The notes beneath the pieces are model-generated. The model saw only the letters and a list, made by a program, of their open reading frames with translations, was not told where the DNA came from and did not search any database. Positions 9,885-18,764 of a DNA stretch of 64,000 bases are shown piece by piece (positions within the stretch are counted from its first letter, which is position 1; each line of letters starts with the position of its first letter). This stretch comes from VXMO01 sp965219405 (GTDB lineage Bacteria; Chloroflexota; Dehalococcoidia; UBA6926), in assembly GCA_965219405.1 (NCBI GenBank), contig OZ244736.1:868001-932000 (forward strand), read 5' to 3'. A program made the translations under genes and the position numbers.

Positions 9885-11135
9885 TCAGCCGCAGATGTCC
9901 AGTGCGGTGAGCGCGAGGACGCGGGCCACGGTGAGGACATTGTCGATCGGTATGGTTCGCTCCGTGTTGGACGTTGGGCCGTAGACGACAGGCACAGAAC
10001 CGCCGCGCGCGAACCATCCCGCGTCCGTCCACGCATATGAGCCGGGGTCCTGTGGACCGATGCGCTCAGGCGCGTTTCCCGTGACTTCCGTATGATGCCG
10101 CGCGACTGCCTGGGGCAGCATATGGTCGACCGGTGTATCAATGCCGTGTCCCGGCACTTTCATACTGCGCCAATCGTCCGTGTACGTCGCAGGAGGGCCG
10201 GCAATCTCGATAACTGCGCCCGGGTTGGCGGCGCGAACATCCTCAAGAACCTTGTCGATATCGGCCTGCGTCTGCTCCCAGTCCTGACCGGGCACGCCTC
10301 GCACCTCGACAATGGTGGCGCAGTAGTCCGGCACATATGACGCGCGCCACTTGAGGAAATCGGTGCCGACTCCGCCGTTTATACCTCCGACGATCATGGC
10401 AGGGAGGCCCGGCGTGGCATCGTGCGGCTGCGCGGAAAACTCGATGTCGTCCAGCGCCTTGACCACGTCCGCCATGACGTTGACTGCATTGACGTATTCG
10501 GAGCGGTGCAGCATCCCGATCCATGCGGACGAGCCGGTCACTGTTATGACGTATTGGCATGCGCCGGAGTGCATGGTGCGGACATCGAGGAAGGAAGGTT
10601 CGCAGACTATCGTGTAGTCGCAGCCGATGCCTCGCTGAACGAGGTCGTAGACACCGACACCGCCCTGCAGCTCGCCAACGACGCCGGTGAAGAGCAGATT
10701 GCCGCGGAGTTGCGCGCCTGCTCGATGCACGGCAACCGTTGCCGCAGCTGCAGCCGCAACGCCCGCCTTCATGTTGACGAGGCCGTGGCCGGTGAGGCGG
10801 CCGTCTTCCTCATGGCAGTCCCACGGATCCAGCGGGTAGTTCAGCGGGACGGGATCGATATCCAGGTGGCCGTTGAGCATGAGCGACGAACCACCGCCGC
10901 TGCCGGGGATGCGGACGATGAGATCGGGGCGGCCGGGTTCATCGGACACGTCAATGAGTTCGGTGGGGAGTCCACGCTCATCAAACCAGCCCGCAAGGAA
11001 CCGCATGACCTCCGTTTCGTTGCCTGAAAAGCTGCGATAGCTCTGCAGGTCTTTCATGAGCTGCACGATTTCCGAGCGGTCGATGCCGTCAAGCACGCCG
11101 TGATCACCGGCTGAAGTCATTTCGGTCACCCCCAT
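9885..11135 (-). CDS. M20-family amidohydrolase/peptidase-like protein with altered metal ligands
   Basis: 416 residues with the ArgE/DapE/carboxypeptidase G2 fold pattern. The first ligand motif is intact (GHLDIDP, near residue 90). The segment that normally reads GRGxxDMKGG is GHGLVNMKAG, so the bridging aspartate is asparagine. The usual catalytic pair EE is EL (GELQGG), and the C-terminal histidine is threonine (PTSNTERT). The glutamate in VCEPS is kept. It could bind metal weakly or hydrolyse substrates by a changed mechanism, or it may be a binding protein. GAGAAGG before ATG 11135 is a good Shine-Dalgarno. It is divergent from plsC. Confidence 0.8.
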   Translation of the reverse strand: MGVTEMTSAGDHGVLDGIDRSEIVQLMKDLQSYRSFSGNETEVMRFLAGWFDERGLPTELIDVSDEPGRPDLIVRIPGSGGGSSLMLNGHLDIDPVPLNYPLDPWDCHEEDGRLTGHGLVNMKAGVAAAAAATVAVHRAGAQLRGNLLFTGVVGELQGGVGVYDLVQRGIGCDYTIVCEPSFLDVRTMHSGACQYVITVTGSSAWIGMLHRSEYVNAVNVMADVVKALDDIEFSAQPHDATPGLPAMIVGGINGGVGTDFLKWRASYVPDYCATIVEVRGVPGQDWEQTQADIDKVLEDVRAANPGAVIEIAGPPATYTDDWRSMKVPGHGIDTPVDHMLPQAVARHHTEVTGNAPERIGPQDPGSYAWTDAGWFARGGSVPVVYGPTSNTERTIPIDNVLTVARVLALTALDICG

Positions 11136-11183
11136 TTTGGCCTTCTCTCGTCATTGGAGAAGGGACAGATGCATAGCATCTAC

Positions 11184-11189
11184 TATAGT
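11184..11189 (+). promoter_or_regulatory. -10 element giving a leaderless plsC transcript
   Basis: TATAGT is followed by exactly six bases and then ATG 11196. No ribosome binding site fits in between. The opposite strand of the same region reads into the M20-like gene, so this is a divergent promoter region. Confidence 0.45.
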
Positions 11190-11195
11190 TGCGTG

Positions 11196-11888
11196 ATGGA
11201 AAAACAGTCACTGATGTCAAAACTGCTGCATTCCAGCGCTGCGGGGGCGTTTCGGATTGGGTCGCGGCTGGCCGTTCATGGACGCGAGAATGTGCCGTCA
11301 ACAGGACCGGTGATCGTGGCTGTGAATCACACGCACAACATGGATCCGGCCCTGATCGGCGTCATCATGCCGTGGCCGGTACGATTCCTGGCGAAGCGGG
11401 AACTCGTGACGGAGGGGAATGCGCTGACTCGATGGCTGGTGCGGACGTGGGGGTTGATTCCAATAACGAGGGACAGGCTTGATCGTGAGGCTCTGAGAAC
11501 CGCGCGGGGATACCTGAGCGGCGGCGGCGCAATCGGGATGTTTCCCGAGGGGACGCGGAGCCGGGACGGACGATTGGGGCAGGCCCGGCCGGGCACGGGT
11601 TTTTTGGCAGTCACGACGGGCGCGCCGGTTCTTCCCGTCGGGATCGAGGGATTTGCAGATCTGGGGAACAATCCGGCGTTCGTTGCTCGCAGGCCGCGCG
11701 TCACGGCGCGCATCGGCAAGCTGTTGTACTTCTCTGAATTAGCGGAATCTCGCGCTGACGATCGCTTTGAACGCGCGACGAACGAGATCATGAATGCCAT
11801 TGCGGGCCTGTTGCCCGCGCACATGCACGGATACTATGAGGACAGCGCGCGAGACACACAACACGCAGAGGAGCGCGCGGGGCGGTGA
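11196..11888 (+). CDS. plsC: 1-acyl-sn-glycerol-3-phosphate acyltransferase (PlsC family)
   Basis: 230 residues. Membrane-associated acyltransferase that adds the second acyl chain to make phosphatidic acid. The catalytic HX4D motif is NHTHNMDP (near residue 46) and the glycerol-phosphate binding motif is FPEGTRSRDG (near 113). The block LPVGIEGFAD is family block IV. ATG 11196 is preferred because a TATAGT hexamer lies six bases upstream; ATG 11214 is also possible. Its stop is ten bases before the GlmS-like gene, so the two may be co-transcribed. Confidence 0.9.
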   Translation: MEKQSLMSKLLHSSAAGAFRIGSRLAVHGRENVPSTGPVIVAVNHTHNMDPALIGVIMPWPVRFLAKRELVTEGNALTRWLVRTWGLIPITRDRLDREALRTARGYLSGGGAIGMFPEGTRSRDGRLGQARPGTGFLAVTTGAPVLPVGIEGFADLGNNPAFVARRPRVTARIGKLLYFSELAESRADDRFERATNEIMNAIAGLLPAHMHGYYEDSARDTQHAEERAGR

Positions 11889-11897
11889 GGGACGTCT

Positions 11898-13760
11898 ATG
11901 GGCGCCATCGTTAGTTACGTCGGTGTTCGGGAGGCCGTGCCGGTTCTCTTGCAGGCCCTTTCACAGGTGCGGGATCAGCGCTATGACAGCGCAGGCGTCG
12001 GCGTGCGCGACCCTGACGGGTATTTCAATTCCGTCAAGACTGTTGGACGGTTCGATGTTCTTGAGGGCGCGCTTTCCGAAGAGCCGCCCCTCGGCCACAT
12101 GGGGCTAGGGCACACGCGTTGGCGGACGCACGGGGCGGTGACGACTGAGAACGCTCAGCCGCATCTCGATTGCCATGGCCTGCTTGCCGTGGTCACGAAC
12201 GGCATCGTTGAGAACCACGTTGAACTCAAGCTGGAACTGCGGGGGCGCGGCCATCGCTTTCTCTCGACGACCGACGCGGAGGTTATTCCGCATCTCATCG
12301 AGGAAGAGCTGCTGATGGCGGGCGCGGACGCGAGCCTGGAGGTCGCCGTTCGGGCGGCTATGGCTCGAACGCAGGGAACGCTCGCCGTCGTCGCCGCACG
12401 CGCGGAGGAGCCGGAGACCATCGTGGCTGCGCGCAGCGGCTACGCAAGCCCGCTTGTTGTGGGATGGGGGCACAATGAGGCCTTCGTGGCGAGCGAGGCG
12501 GGGCCGCTGACAAGCGTGGCGGACAGGATTGCGTTCCTGGCTGCAGGTGAGATGGCGACCGTGACGCCGCGAAGTGTGGAGTTCAAGACGCTCATGGCCG
12601 GTGTTCTCATCTCGAAGCGGTCCATTTCACCCTCGGAGGACCCGATGGCGGCGGCGCGCGGCGGCCATATGACGTTCATGATCAAGGAGATCACCGAGCA
12701 GCCGGAGGCGTGGACGGACGCACTACGCGGCCGCGTCGACTTTGACACGGTCACTCTCCGGATGGAGGAGTTCGACTCAATTCGTGACGCGCTGGTGGGC
12801 GTCGAACGGGTGGTGCTCACAGGATCAAGTTCGTCGCTTCACGCAGCGGATGCCGGTCGGCTCTATATCGAGGAACTAACGGATCTGCCATGCCAGGTAG
12901 ACGTCGGTTCAGAGATAGTCTTTGGCGATTTTGAGCTTGGCCCGAAAACCCTGTTCATCGCGGTGACGGCATCAGGAGAGACGCTGGATACGCTGGGCGC
13001 GATGACCCGGGCCAGCGAACTGGGCTGCCCGACAATCATGGTGACGAATGATGAGGATTCGACAGGGGCGTTGATGGCGGACACGGTTGTGCCGCTGCGC
13101 TGTGGACGTGAGATGGGAATGGCGTCTACAAAGTCGTTCACGTCGTCCGTGCTCACGTTCTATCTGATAGCGATGCATCTCGCTCTCGTTCGGGGAAACG
13201 ATAGCGCAGAATCCGTGCCCGGCCGCCTGAACGAACTAAGCAAGCTGTCCGGCTACGCGAACCGCATCCTCGAGGATCCGTCCCTGCCCTCGGCGCTTGC
13301 CACGCGCTATTCAACGCGACGTGACGCGGTGTTCCTGGCGCATGGACGGCTGTATCCGATTGCGGCGGAGGGCGCATGGAAACTTATCCAGCTTGGCTAT
13401 ATCCACGCCACTGCATACCCGGGATCGGAGCTCATTCATGGCCCGATCGCCCTCATTAACGGCGATGAGACACCCGCCTTTGCCATTGCGCCGCAAGGCC
13501 CCGAATATGGACGCATGGCGCTTTCAGTCAAGTTGCTCAAGGACAATGGGGGCGTCGTGGCGGCCATCCTGACGGAGGGCGACGAGGAACTCGCGCCGAT
13601 CGTGGATCACCCCATCTTCATTCCGGCGGATACGCCTCAGGCGCTGCTGCCCCTGGTGACGGCGTTGCCGGTGCAGTTGTTTGCCTACTACGCGGGTATC
13701 CAGCAGGGCAACGAGGTTGATAATCCGCGGAATATCCAGCGGCTAGAGGAGTTCATGTAG
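11898..13760 (+). CDS. GlmS-like amidotransferase/SIS protein lacking the N-terminal catalytic cysteine
   Basis: 620 residues with the whole GlmS architecture: an N-terminal Ntn glutaminase domain (RYDSAG, GHTRWRTHG, TDAEVI), then two SIS domains (TASGETLDTL; ASTKSFTSS; YPIAAEGAWKL; ELIHGPIALI), ending VDNPRN. Real GlmS begins MCGI, with Cys1 as nucleophile; this one begins MGAIVSYVG, and a stop four codons upstream excludes a longer start. Counting by the E. coli enzyme, the isomerase residues Glu488 and Lys603 appear as Gln and Arg. So glutamine-dependent glucosamine-6-phosphate synthesis is doubtful. It may use ammonia, be a deglycase-like SIS enzyme, or be regulatory. Confidence 0.85.
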   Translation: MGAIVSYVGVREAVPVLLQALSQVRDQRYDSAGVGVRDPDGYFNSVKTVGRFDVLEGALSEEPPLGHMGLGHTRWRTHGAVTTENAQPHLDCHGLLAVVTNGIVENHVELKLELRGRGHRFLSTTDAEVIPHLIEEELLMAGADASLEVAVRAAMARTQGTLAVVAARAEEPETIVAARSGYASPLVVGWGHNEAFVASEAGPLTSVADRIAFLAAGEMATVTPRSVEFKTLMAGVLISKRSISPSEDPMAAARGGHMTFMIKEITEQPEAWTDALRGRVDFDTVTLRMEEFDSIRDALVGVERVVLTGSSSSLHAADAGRLYIEELTDLPCQVDVGSEIVFGDFELGPKTLFIAVTASGETLDTLGAMTRASELGCPTIMVTNDEDSTGALMADTVVPLRCGREMGMASTKSFTSSVLTFYLIAMHLALVRGNDSAESVPGRLNELSKLSGYANRILEDPSLPSALATRYSTRRDAVFLAHGRLYPIAAEGAWKLIQLGYIHATAYPGSELIHGPIALINGDETPAFAIAPQGPEYGRMALSVKLLKDNGGVVAAILTEGDEELAPIVDHPIFIPADTPQALLPLVTALPVQLFAYYAGIQQGNEVDNPRNIQRLEEFM

Positions 13761-13783
13761 GGGAGGGGGTGTTGTCCCCCCCA

Positions 13784-13812
13784 CCCTGACCCTCCCCCCT
13801 TGTGGGGAGGGG
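13784..13812. repeat. C-rich hairpin repeat, copy 1
   Basis: The exact 15-mer CCCTGACCCTCCCCC (13784-13798) is followed by a G-rich arm (GGGGAGGGG) that can fold back. The same 15-mer occurs at 53919-53933, also followed by a G-rich arm. Here it lies between two convergent genes and may end transcription from both sides. Confidence 0.55.
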
Positions 13813-13826
13813 ATCTTGAGGAGCGC

Positions 13827-16238
13827 CTAGACGAGGACTCCCCCTTCGACTAGTTCGCGGATGTCTGCGTCAGTGAGGCCGAGCAGTTCACGCATGACGT
13901 AGTCGTTGTGCTGACCGAGGGCAGGAGCGCCCATGCGGATCGCGCCGGGGGTTTCCTCGAGTTGCGCGCCGTATGAGGCGTGACCAATGTTACCCCACTG
14001 CGGTTCCTGGTGCGGCACGTTCACGATGTAACCGCGCGCGTTCATGGCGGGATCGTAGTATGCCTCTTCCGTCGTTTGAACGGCGGTGGCGGGCACGCCG
14101 TGCTTCTGCAGCGTCAACATGACCTGCCGCGGGGTCAGGCTCCTCGTCCATTCGGAGACGAGTTCATCGAGCGCCTCACGGTTTGCGAGACGCGCCTCCA
14201 GCGTTGCGAAACGTGGGTCCTGCGTCCACTCCGGCGCCTCCTGCCTGGGCGGGGTCATGCCGCGCACCAGGCCCTGCCATTCCTCCTCCGTGTGGCAAGC
14301 GATGACGCACCAACGATCATCCCCGGCACAGGGGTAGGCATCATGCGGGGCGGCGTATTCTCGACGGTTGCCCGTCGGCTCCTGGTTGACGCCGTTGATG
14401 ACGTAGTCCAGCAACGGCACGCCGAGCGCGTTAGCCTGCGCCTCCACCTGCGAGACCTCGATGCGCTGTCCTTGGCCGGTCTTGAGCTTGTGATACAGCG
14501 CGGTCTGCAGCATGTAGCCGGAGAGGCCGCCTACGAAGAAATCGGCATAGTAGACGCCGCAGCGAAGGGAGGGTGGCGATTCGGGGTGCCCCCAGAGATA
14601 GGTGACGCCGGATGCGGTCTGCGCTTGCAGTCCGAAGAGCACGTGTGACGCGAACGGGCCGGTGCTGCCCCAGCCGGGCATACTCATGTACACAATGTCC
14701 GGCTTGACGGCTCGGATGCCCTCGTAGTCCAGGCCCCAGCGGGAGAGCGCGCCTGCGGCGTAGTTCTCAACGACGGCATCGCTGGTCGCCGCCAGCTTGC
14801 GTACGATGTTCTGCCCCTCCTCGAAATGGAGGTCCACGGTGATGCTCATCTTGTTGCGGTTGAGCTCCGGGTGCATGGGCAGGATGCCGGTGATGCGCGA
14901 GGCGGGATCGAACAAAGACGATTCGATCTTGATGACGTCCGCGCCGAAGTCCGCCAACTGCCGTGTGCCATACGGGCCGACCCAAATGCGCGTCAGATCC
15001 GTGATGCGTACACCCTCCATCGGCAGGCGGCCGTTGCCGGGGTTGGCCATGACGGGGGCTGCCGGCGTCGACTGCGCGGCGTTGTTCGCCTCAGCAAGCA
15101 CCTCGTCCGTGTGTTGTCCGAGCGACGGAGCGGGGCGGCGCAACGACCACGGCGTCTCGCTGAACCGTCCGGAGGGGCCGGGGAGCTTGTAGTCGCCCAG
15201 AACCGGATGTGTCACGTCCTGGAAGTAGTCACGGAAAAGCAGATGAGGGTTCTGGGCGAGATCGGCCGGAGAACTGACGGGGGCGGCAGGGATACGGCGC
15301 GCCTGCGCCTCGTCCACGGCTTCGGCGACGGTCTTGGTCAGGAAGAACTCGACCGCGATCTCGTTAATGAAGTCCCGGTTCTCCTGGCGGACGGTGAGGT
15401 CACGGAACATCTCATCCTGGATAACCTCATTGCCCGTCCACTGCGCGAACGACATGAACTGGCCGGGCTGGATGGGAGAAAAGCCGATCCAGCCGTCAGA
15501 GCACTCAAAGACGCCGGTCCCGCCGCCGCCACCCGTGCCCGGGCGCACCGCGACGGTGCTGTTGTAGCCGAACTGCGCGACGATGAACAGGATGTTCGCT
15601 GTCGCCTCCGTCATCGATACGTCCACACGCTGGCCACGGCCTGAATGTTCCCGCGCAAAAAGCGCATTCATGATGCCGAGGGCTGCGTGCGTGCCGCCGA
15701 CGGAATAACCGAGGAATGAGGGCGACATGACGGGTTGGCGGTCAGGATCACCGTGGAGAAGCATGAGGCCACCCATGGCCTCGGCGTGGATGTCCGTGCC
15801 CTTGTAGGAGGCGTATGGACCGTTCTGGCCGTACGGTGTGACTGAACAGAGGATCAGGCCGGAGTTGTCGGCACGCAGACTCTCGAAATCAAGGCCAATT
15901 TCGTCGATGTAGCCGGGGGCGTTTGTTTCCAGGATGACATCGACAGATTGAGCGAGACGGCGGATTGTGTCCCGGCCCTCGTCTGTTGTGATATCAGCGA
16001 GGACGCTGCGCTTGTTGGTGTGGAACGAGTGAAAGACGAGACTGCGCTCCGGGCCGGGTTCACCGGCGGCGTAGGGCGGCATGTTGCGGCTCGCGTCGCC
16101 GTTCGGCCCCTCGATAAGGATGACGTCCGCGCCGTAATCGGCGAGAAGCCTGGAGGCGTACATGGACGGCAGCCCGCCGAGATCAAGAACTCGCACGCCA
16201 TCGAGCGCGCCGGCACCGTTCGCATTCCCAGATGTCAT
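13827..16238 (-). CDS. Fused two-domain CaiB/BaiF CoA-transferase (copy 1)
   Basis: 803 residues, about twice a single CaiB/BaiF subunit: two full domains (about 10-380 and 405-800) in tandem. Type III CoA transferases move CoA between carboxylic acids through an aspartyl-CoA intermediate. In the N-domain the position of the catalytic Asp (Asp169 in oxalate formyl-CoA transferase) is Tyr (LGYSVGGTHAALG). In the C-domain the Asp is kept (YADFFVGGLSG). The native enzyme is an interlocked dimer, so the fusion probably acts as a pseudo-dimer with one live site. GGAGGA precedes the ATG. It lies 44 bases downstream of a second such gene on the same strand. The acids used are unknown. Confidence 0.92.
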   Translation of the reverse strand: MTSGNANGAGALDGVRVLDLGGLPSMYASRLLADYGADVILIEGPNGDASRNMPPYAAGEPGPERSLVFHSFHTNKRSVLADITTDEGRDTIRRLAQSVDVILETNAPGYIDEIGLDFESLRADNSGLILCSVTPYGQNGPYASYKGTDIHAEAMGGLMLLHGDPDRQPVMSPSFLGYSVGGTHAALGIMNALFAREHSGRGQRVDVSMTEATANILFIVAQFGYNSTVAVRPGTGGGGGTGVFECSDGWIGFSPIQPGQFMSFAQWTGNEVIQDEMFRDLTVRQENRDFINEIAVEFFLTKTVAEAVDEAQARRIPAAPVSSPADLAQNPHLLFRDYFQDVTHPVLGDYKLPGPSGRFSETPWSLRRPAPSLGQHTDEVLAEANNAAQSTPAAPVMANPGNGRLPMEGVRITDLTRIWVGPYGTRQLADFGADVIKIESSLFDPASRITGILPMHPELNRNKMSITVDLHFEEGQNIVRKLAATSDAVVENYAAGALSRWGLDYEGIRAVKPDIVYMSMPGWGSTGPFASHVLFGLQAQTASGVTYLWGHPESPPSLRCGVYYADFFVGGLSGYMLQTALYHKLKTGQGQRIEVSQVEAQANALGVPLLDYVINGVNQEPTGNRREYAAPHDAYPCAGDDRWCVIACHTEEEWQGLVRGMTPPRQEAPEWTQDPRFATLEARLANREALDELVSEWTRSLTPRQVMLTLQKHGVPATAVQTTEEAYYDPAMNARGYIVNVPHQEPQWGNIGHASYGAQLEETPGAIRMGAPALGQHNDYVMRELLGLTDADIRELVEGGVLV

Positions 16239-16282
16239 GTTTGTTCCTCCCTGCCTATTGATTCCATTAAGCGCTCGCCGCC

Positions 16283-18661
16283 CTAAGTCAGCGCTCCTGC
16301 GTCCTGTAGTACTTTGACCTCGTCGTCAGAGAGGCCGAGGATGCCGCGGAGGACGTAGTCATTGTGTTGGCCGAGGGCGGCGGAGGGCATCCGTGAGCCG
16401 CCGGGCGTTTCTGACAGGCGCACGGTGACGCCCGGCTGCTGCAGGACTCCCCAATCCGGGTGATCGAGGGTGTGGATATAGCCGCGCTCACGCAGATGTG
16501 GGTCCCAGTAGAGGCCCTCGCCGTCGAGGACGGCGGTGGCGGCGACGCCGGAGCGCTGGAGCAAGTGCATGATTTGTCGTGGCGTCAGGGTTCGCGTCCA
16601 CTCGGACAGGTCGGCGTTGAGCGCGTCTTCGTTGGCTTTGCGCCCCTCCTGCGTGGCATAGTCCGGGACCAGCGCCCACGCAGGGCTGCCGATGGCCTCA
16701 ACGAGCGCCTGCCATTCGTTGTCCGTCCTGCAAGAGATGGCACACCATTCATCGTTGTCCCTGGCGGGGTAGATGCCGTGCGGGGCGTGGACGGGATGGC
16801 GGTTGCCAACAGGCTCACCGGGTCGTCCGTTGAGCTTGTAGTCCATGAAGGGCATGGCCATGGTGTTGCCGACGGCCTCTACCTGCGCCATCTCGACGTA
16901 CTGGCCGCGCCCCGTCTCCGCCTTGTGGTAGATGGCGGCAAGGGCGGCGAGCGCGGTAAGGCTGGCGATGAGAAAGTCGGGATAGTCGAACTTGCAGCGG
17001 GCGTTGGGCTCGGAATCCGGGTGTCCCCACGTGTAGCTGAGGCCCGATACGGAGACGAGGCTGAATCCGAAGGCGACATGCTCCTTGAGCGGCCCGATGC
17101 TGCCCCACCCGGGCATGCTGATCTGGATGATGTCCGGGTTGACCTTTCGCAGTTCCTCGTAGCCGAGGTCGAAACGGTCGATGACGCCGAGCGCAAAGTT
17201 GTCTATGACGAGGTCGGAGACGGCGGCGATGCGCATGGCGACTTCCCGCGCCTCATCGTGGTGAAGATCGAGCGTGATGCCGTGCTTGTTGCGGTTGAGA
17301 TCAGCGACGAATGGCATTGTGCCCATGCGGTTGTTGGTGTCAAACAGGGACGACTCAACCTTGATGACCTCTGCGCCGTAATCGGCAAGCTGACGCGTGC
17401 AGTACGGCCCCGCCCAGATGCGCGTAAAGTCCAGGATTCGCACGCCTTCAAGGGGGAGCGGGGATGGATTCTCGCTTTCGCCGGAGTGAGGTGAAGTGGG
17501 CTGCAACTCACTGATTTGAGAGGCGTGTTCATCGAGCAGGGGGGCGGGTTTGGGCTGGGGGATGGGAGTTTCCGACATACGGAATGGCGGGCCGGGGAGG
17601 GGATACTCACCTACCGCAGGGTGTTCGACAGTCGTGAAGTAGTCGCGCTCGGCGAACTGGACATTGTCTGCAAAGTCGCCGGGGCGATTGACAGGAGCGG
17701 CGGCGAGGCGTCGGCTCTGGGCCTCTTCCACGAACTCGGCCACCGTGAACTGCTCGATGAACGGCCTGGTGATGGAATCGATGAACAGCATGTTCTCGCC
17801 CTGCCGGTTGATGAGCGGATACCAGAAGTCATCCTGCAAGGCGGGCTCGCCCATCCAGTCGAAGAAGACCTTTGCCTGCGGGGCGAGGAGGACGGCGAGG
17901 CTCACCCATCCGTCCTTGCACCTGTAGATGTTGTATGGGGCGAGATTGCCGGTTGCGCCGATGCGTTCGCCGATCTCCGACGTGGCCGAGTAACGGATGA
18001 TCTGGTAGAAGATGTTGGCCAGCACCTCCTGCATGGAGACCTCCACGTGCTGGCCTCGGCCGGTCTTGCGGCGCGCCATGAGCGCATAGAACACCCCGTG
18101 CGCGGCGTGGGTGTTGGCCAGGATATATGCCTGGTCGAGTGGAGCGGCGGCGGGAGGCTGCTCATCGTCGCCCTGAATTGTCGTCAGCCCGCTCATGGCA
18201 ATGGCATGCAGGTCTGAACCCAGGTAGCTGCCATAGGGGCCGGACTCGCCGAACGGGGTGACGGAGACAGTGATCAGACGGGGATTGGCCTCTCTCAGGA
18301 CATCATCAGGCAGCCCGATGGCGGCGAGGTAGCCGGGCTCGAAACTGTCCAGCACGATGTCCGCAGATCGCGCCATGTCCAGCAGCTGTTGGCGGCCGTT
18401 ATCCGTTTCAATGTCGATGACGATGCTCGACTTGTTGGAGTTGTAGGCGAGCCAGCGAAGGCTGCGATCCGGGCCCGGTTGGTCAGCGGCGAACGGCGGC
18501 AGGAACCGGACAGGGTCGCCGCCCGGCGGTTCTATCTTGATGACCTCCGCGCCCAGGTCTGCCAGCAGGCGGCCTGCGTATTGCCCGGCCAGCCCGGACA
18601 GGTCAAGCACACGGATTCCCGCCAGGACGGATGGGGACGTTCCATTGGCTGTTGTTGTCAT
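16283..18661 (-). CDS. Fused two-domain CaiB/BaiF CoA-transferase (copy 2)
   Basis: 792 residues, a diverged paralogue of the gene that follows it. The domains start at about residues 12 (VLAGIRVLDLSGLAGQY) and 400 (LEGVRILDFTRIWAGPYC). As in copy 1, the N-domain has Tyr in place of the catalytic Asp (QAYILANTHAAHG), while the C-domain keeps it (YPDFLIASLTA). The shared pattern in two diverged copies argues that loss in the N-half is old and selected. Both genes are on the minus strand, 44 bases apart, with GGGGAG before the ATG here, so they are likely one operon and could form a hetero-complex. Its metabolic partners may be the acyl-CoA dehydrogenases and crotonases in this window. Confidence 0.92.
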   Translation of the reverse strand: MTTTANGTSPSVLAGIRVLDLSGLAGQYAGRLLADLGAEVIKIEPPGGDPVRFLPPFAADQPGPDRSLRWLAYNSNKSSIVIDIETDNGRQQLLDMARSADIVLDSFEPGYLAAIGLPDDVLREANPRLITVSVTPFGESGPYGSYLGSDLHAIAMSGLTTIQGDDEQPPAAAPLDQAYILANTHAAHGVFYALMARRKTGRGQHVEVSMQEVLANIFYQIIRYSATSEIGERIGATGNLAPYNIYRCKDGWVSLAVLLAPQAKVFFDWMGEPALQDDFWYPLINRQGENMLFIDSITRPFIEQFTVAEFVEEAQSRRLAAAPVNRPGDFADNVQFAERDYFTTVEHPAVGEYPLPGPPFRMSETPIPQPKPAPLLDEHASQISELQPTSPHSGESENPSPLPLEGVRILDFTRIWAGPYCTRQLADYGAEVIKVESSLFDTNNRMGTMPFVADLNRNKHGITLDLHHDEAREVAMRIAAVSDLVIDNFALGVIDRFDLGYEELRKVNPDIIQISMPGWGSIGPLKEHVAFGFSLVSVSGLSYTWGHPDSEPNARCKFDYPDFLIASLTALAALAAIYHKAETGRGQYVEMAQVEAVGNTMAMPFMDYKLNGRPGEPVGNRHPVHAPHGIYPARDNDEWCAISCRTDNEWQALVEAIGSPAWALVPDYATQEGRKANEDALNADLSEWTRTLTPRQIMHLLQRSGVAATAVLDGEGLYWDPHLRERGYIHTLDHPDWGVLQQPGVTVRLSETPGGSRMPSAALGQHNDYVLRGILGLSDDEVKVLQDAGALT

Positions 18662-18764
18662 TGTCTCCCCTGTGTCGTCTCCATCCGGTCAGTGGCAAAT
18701 AGATACCGTCGCGGTGGTGATAGCGCGCCGGATATTCGCAAGCGTAGCAGGATGGGACGCGCCG

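Noticed and set aside
14826..15644. 272-codon frame antisense to the first CaiB fusion, and similar frames at 16460-17494 and 17516-18217
   Set aside because: Opposite-strand frames of this size are expected in GC-rich genes. No family motif or ribosome site was seen, and the CaiB frames are certain.
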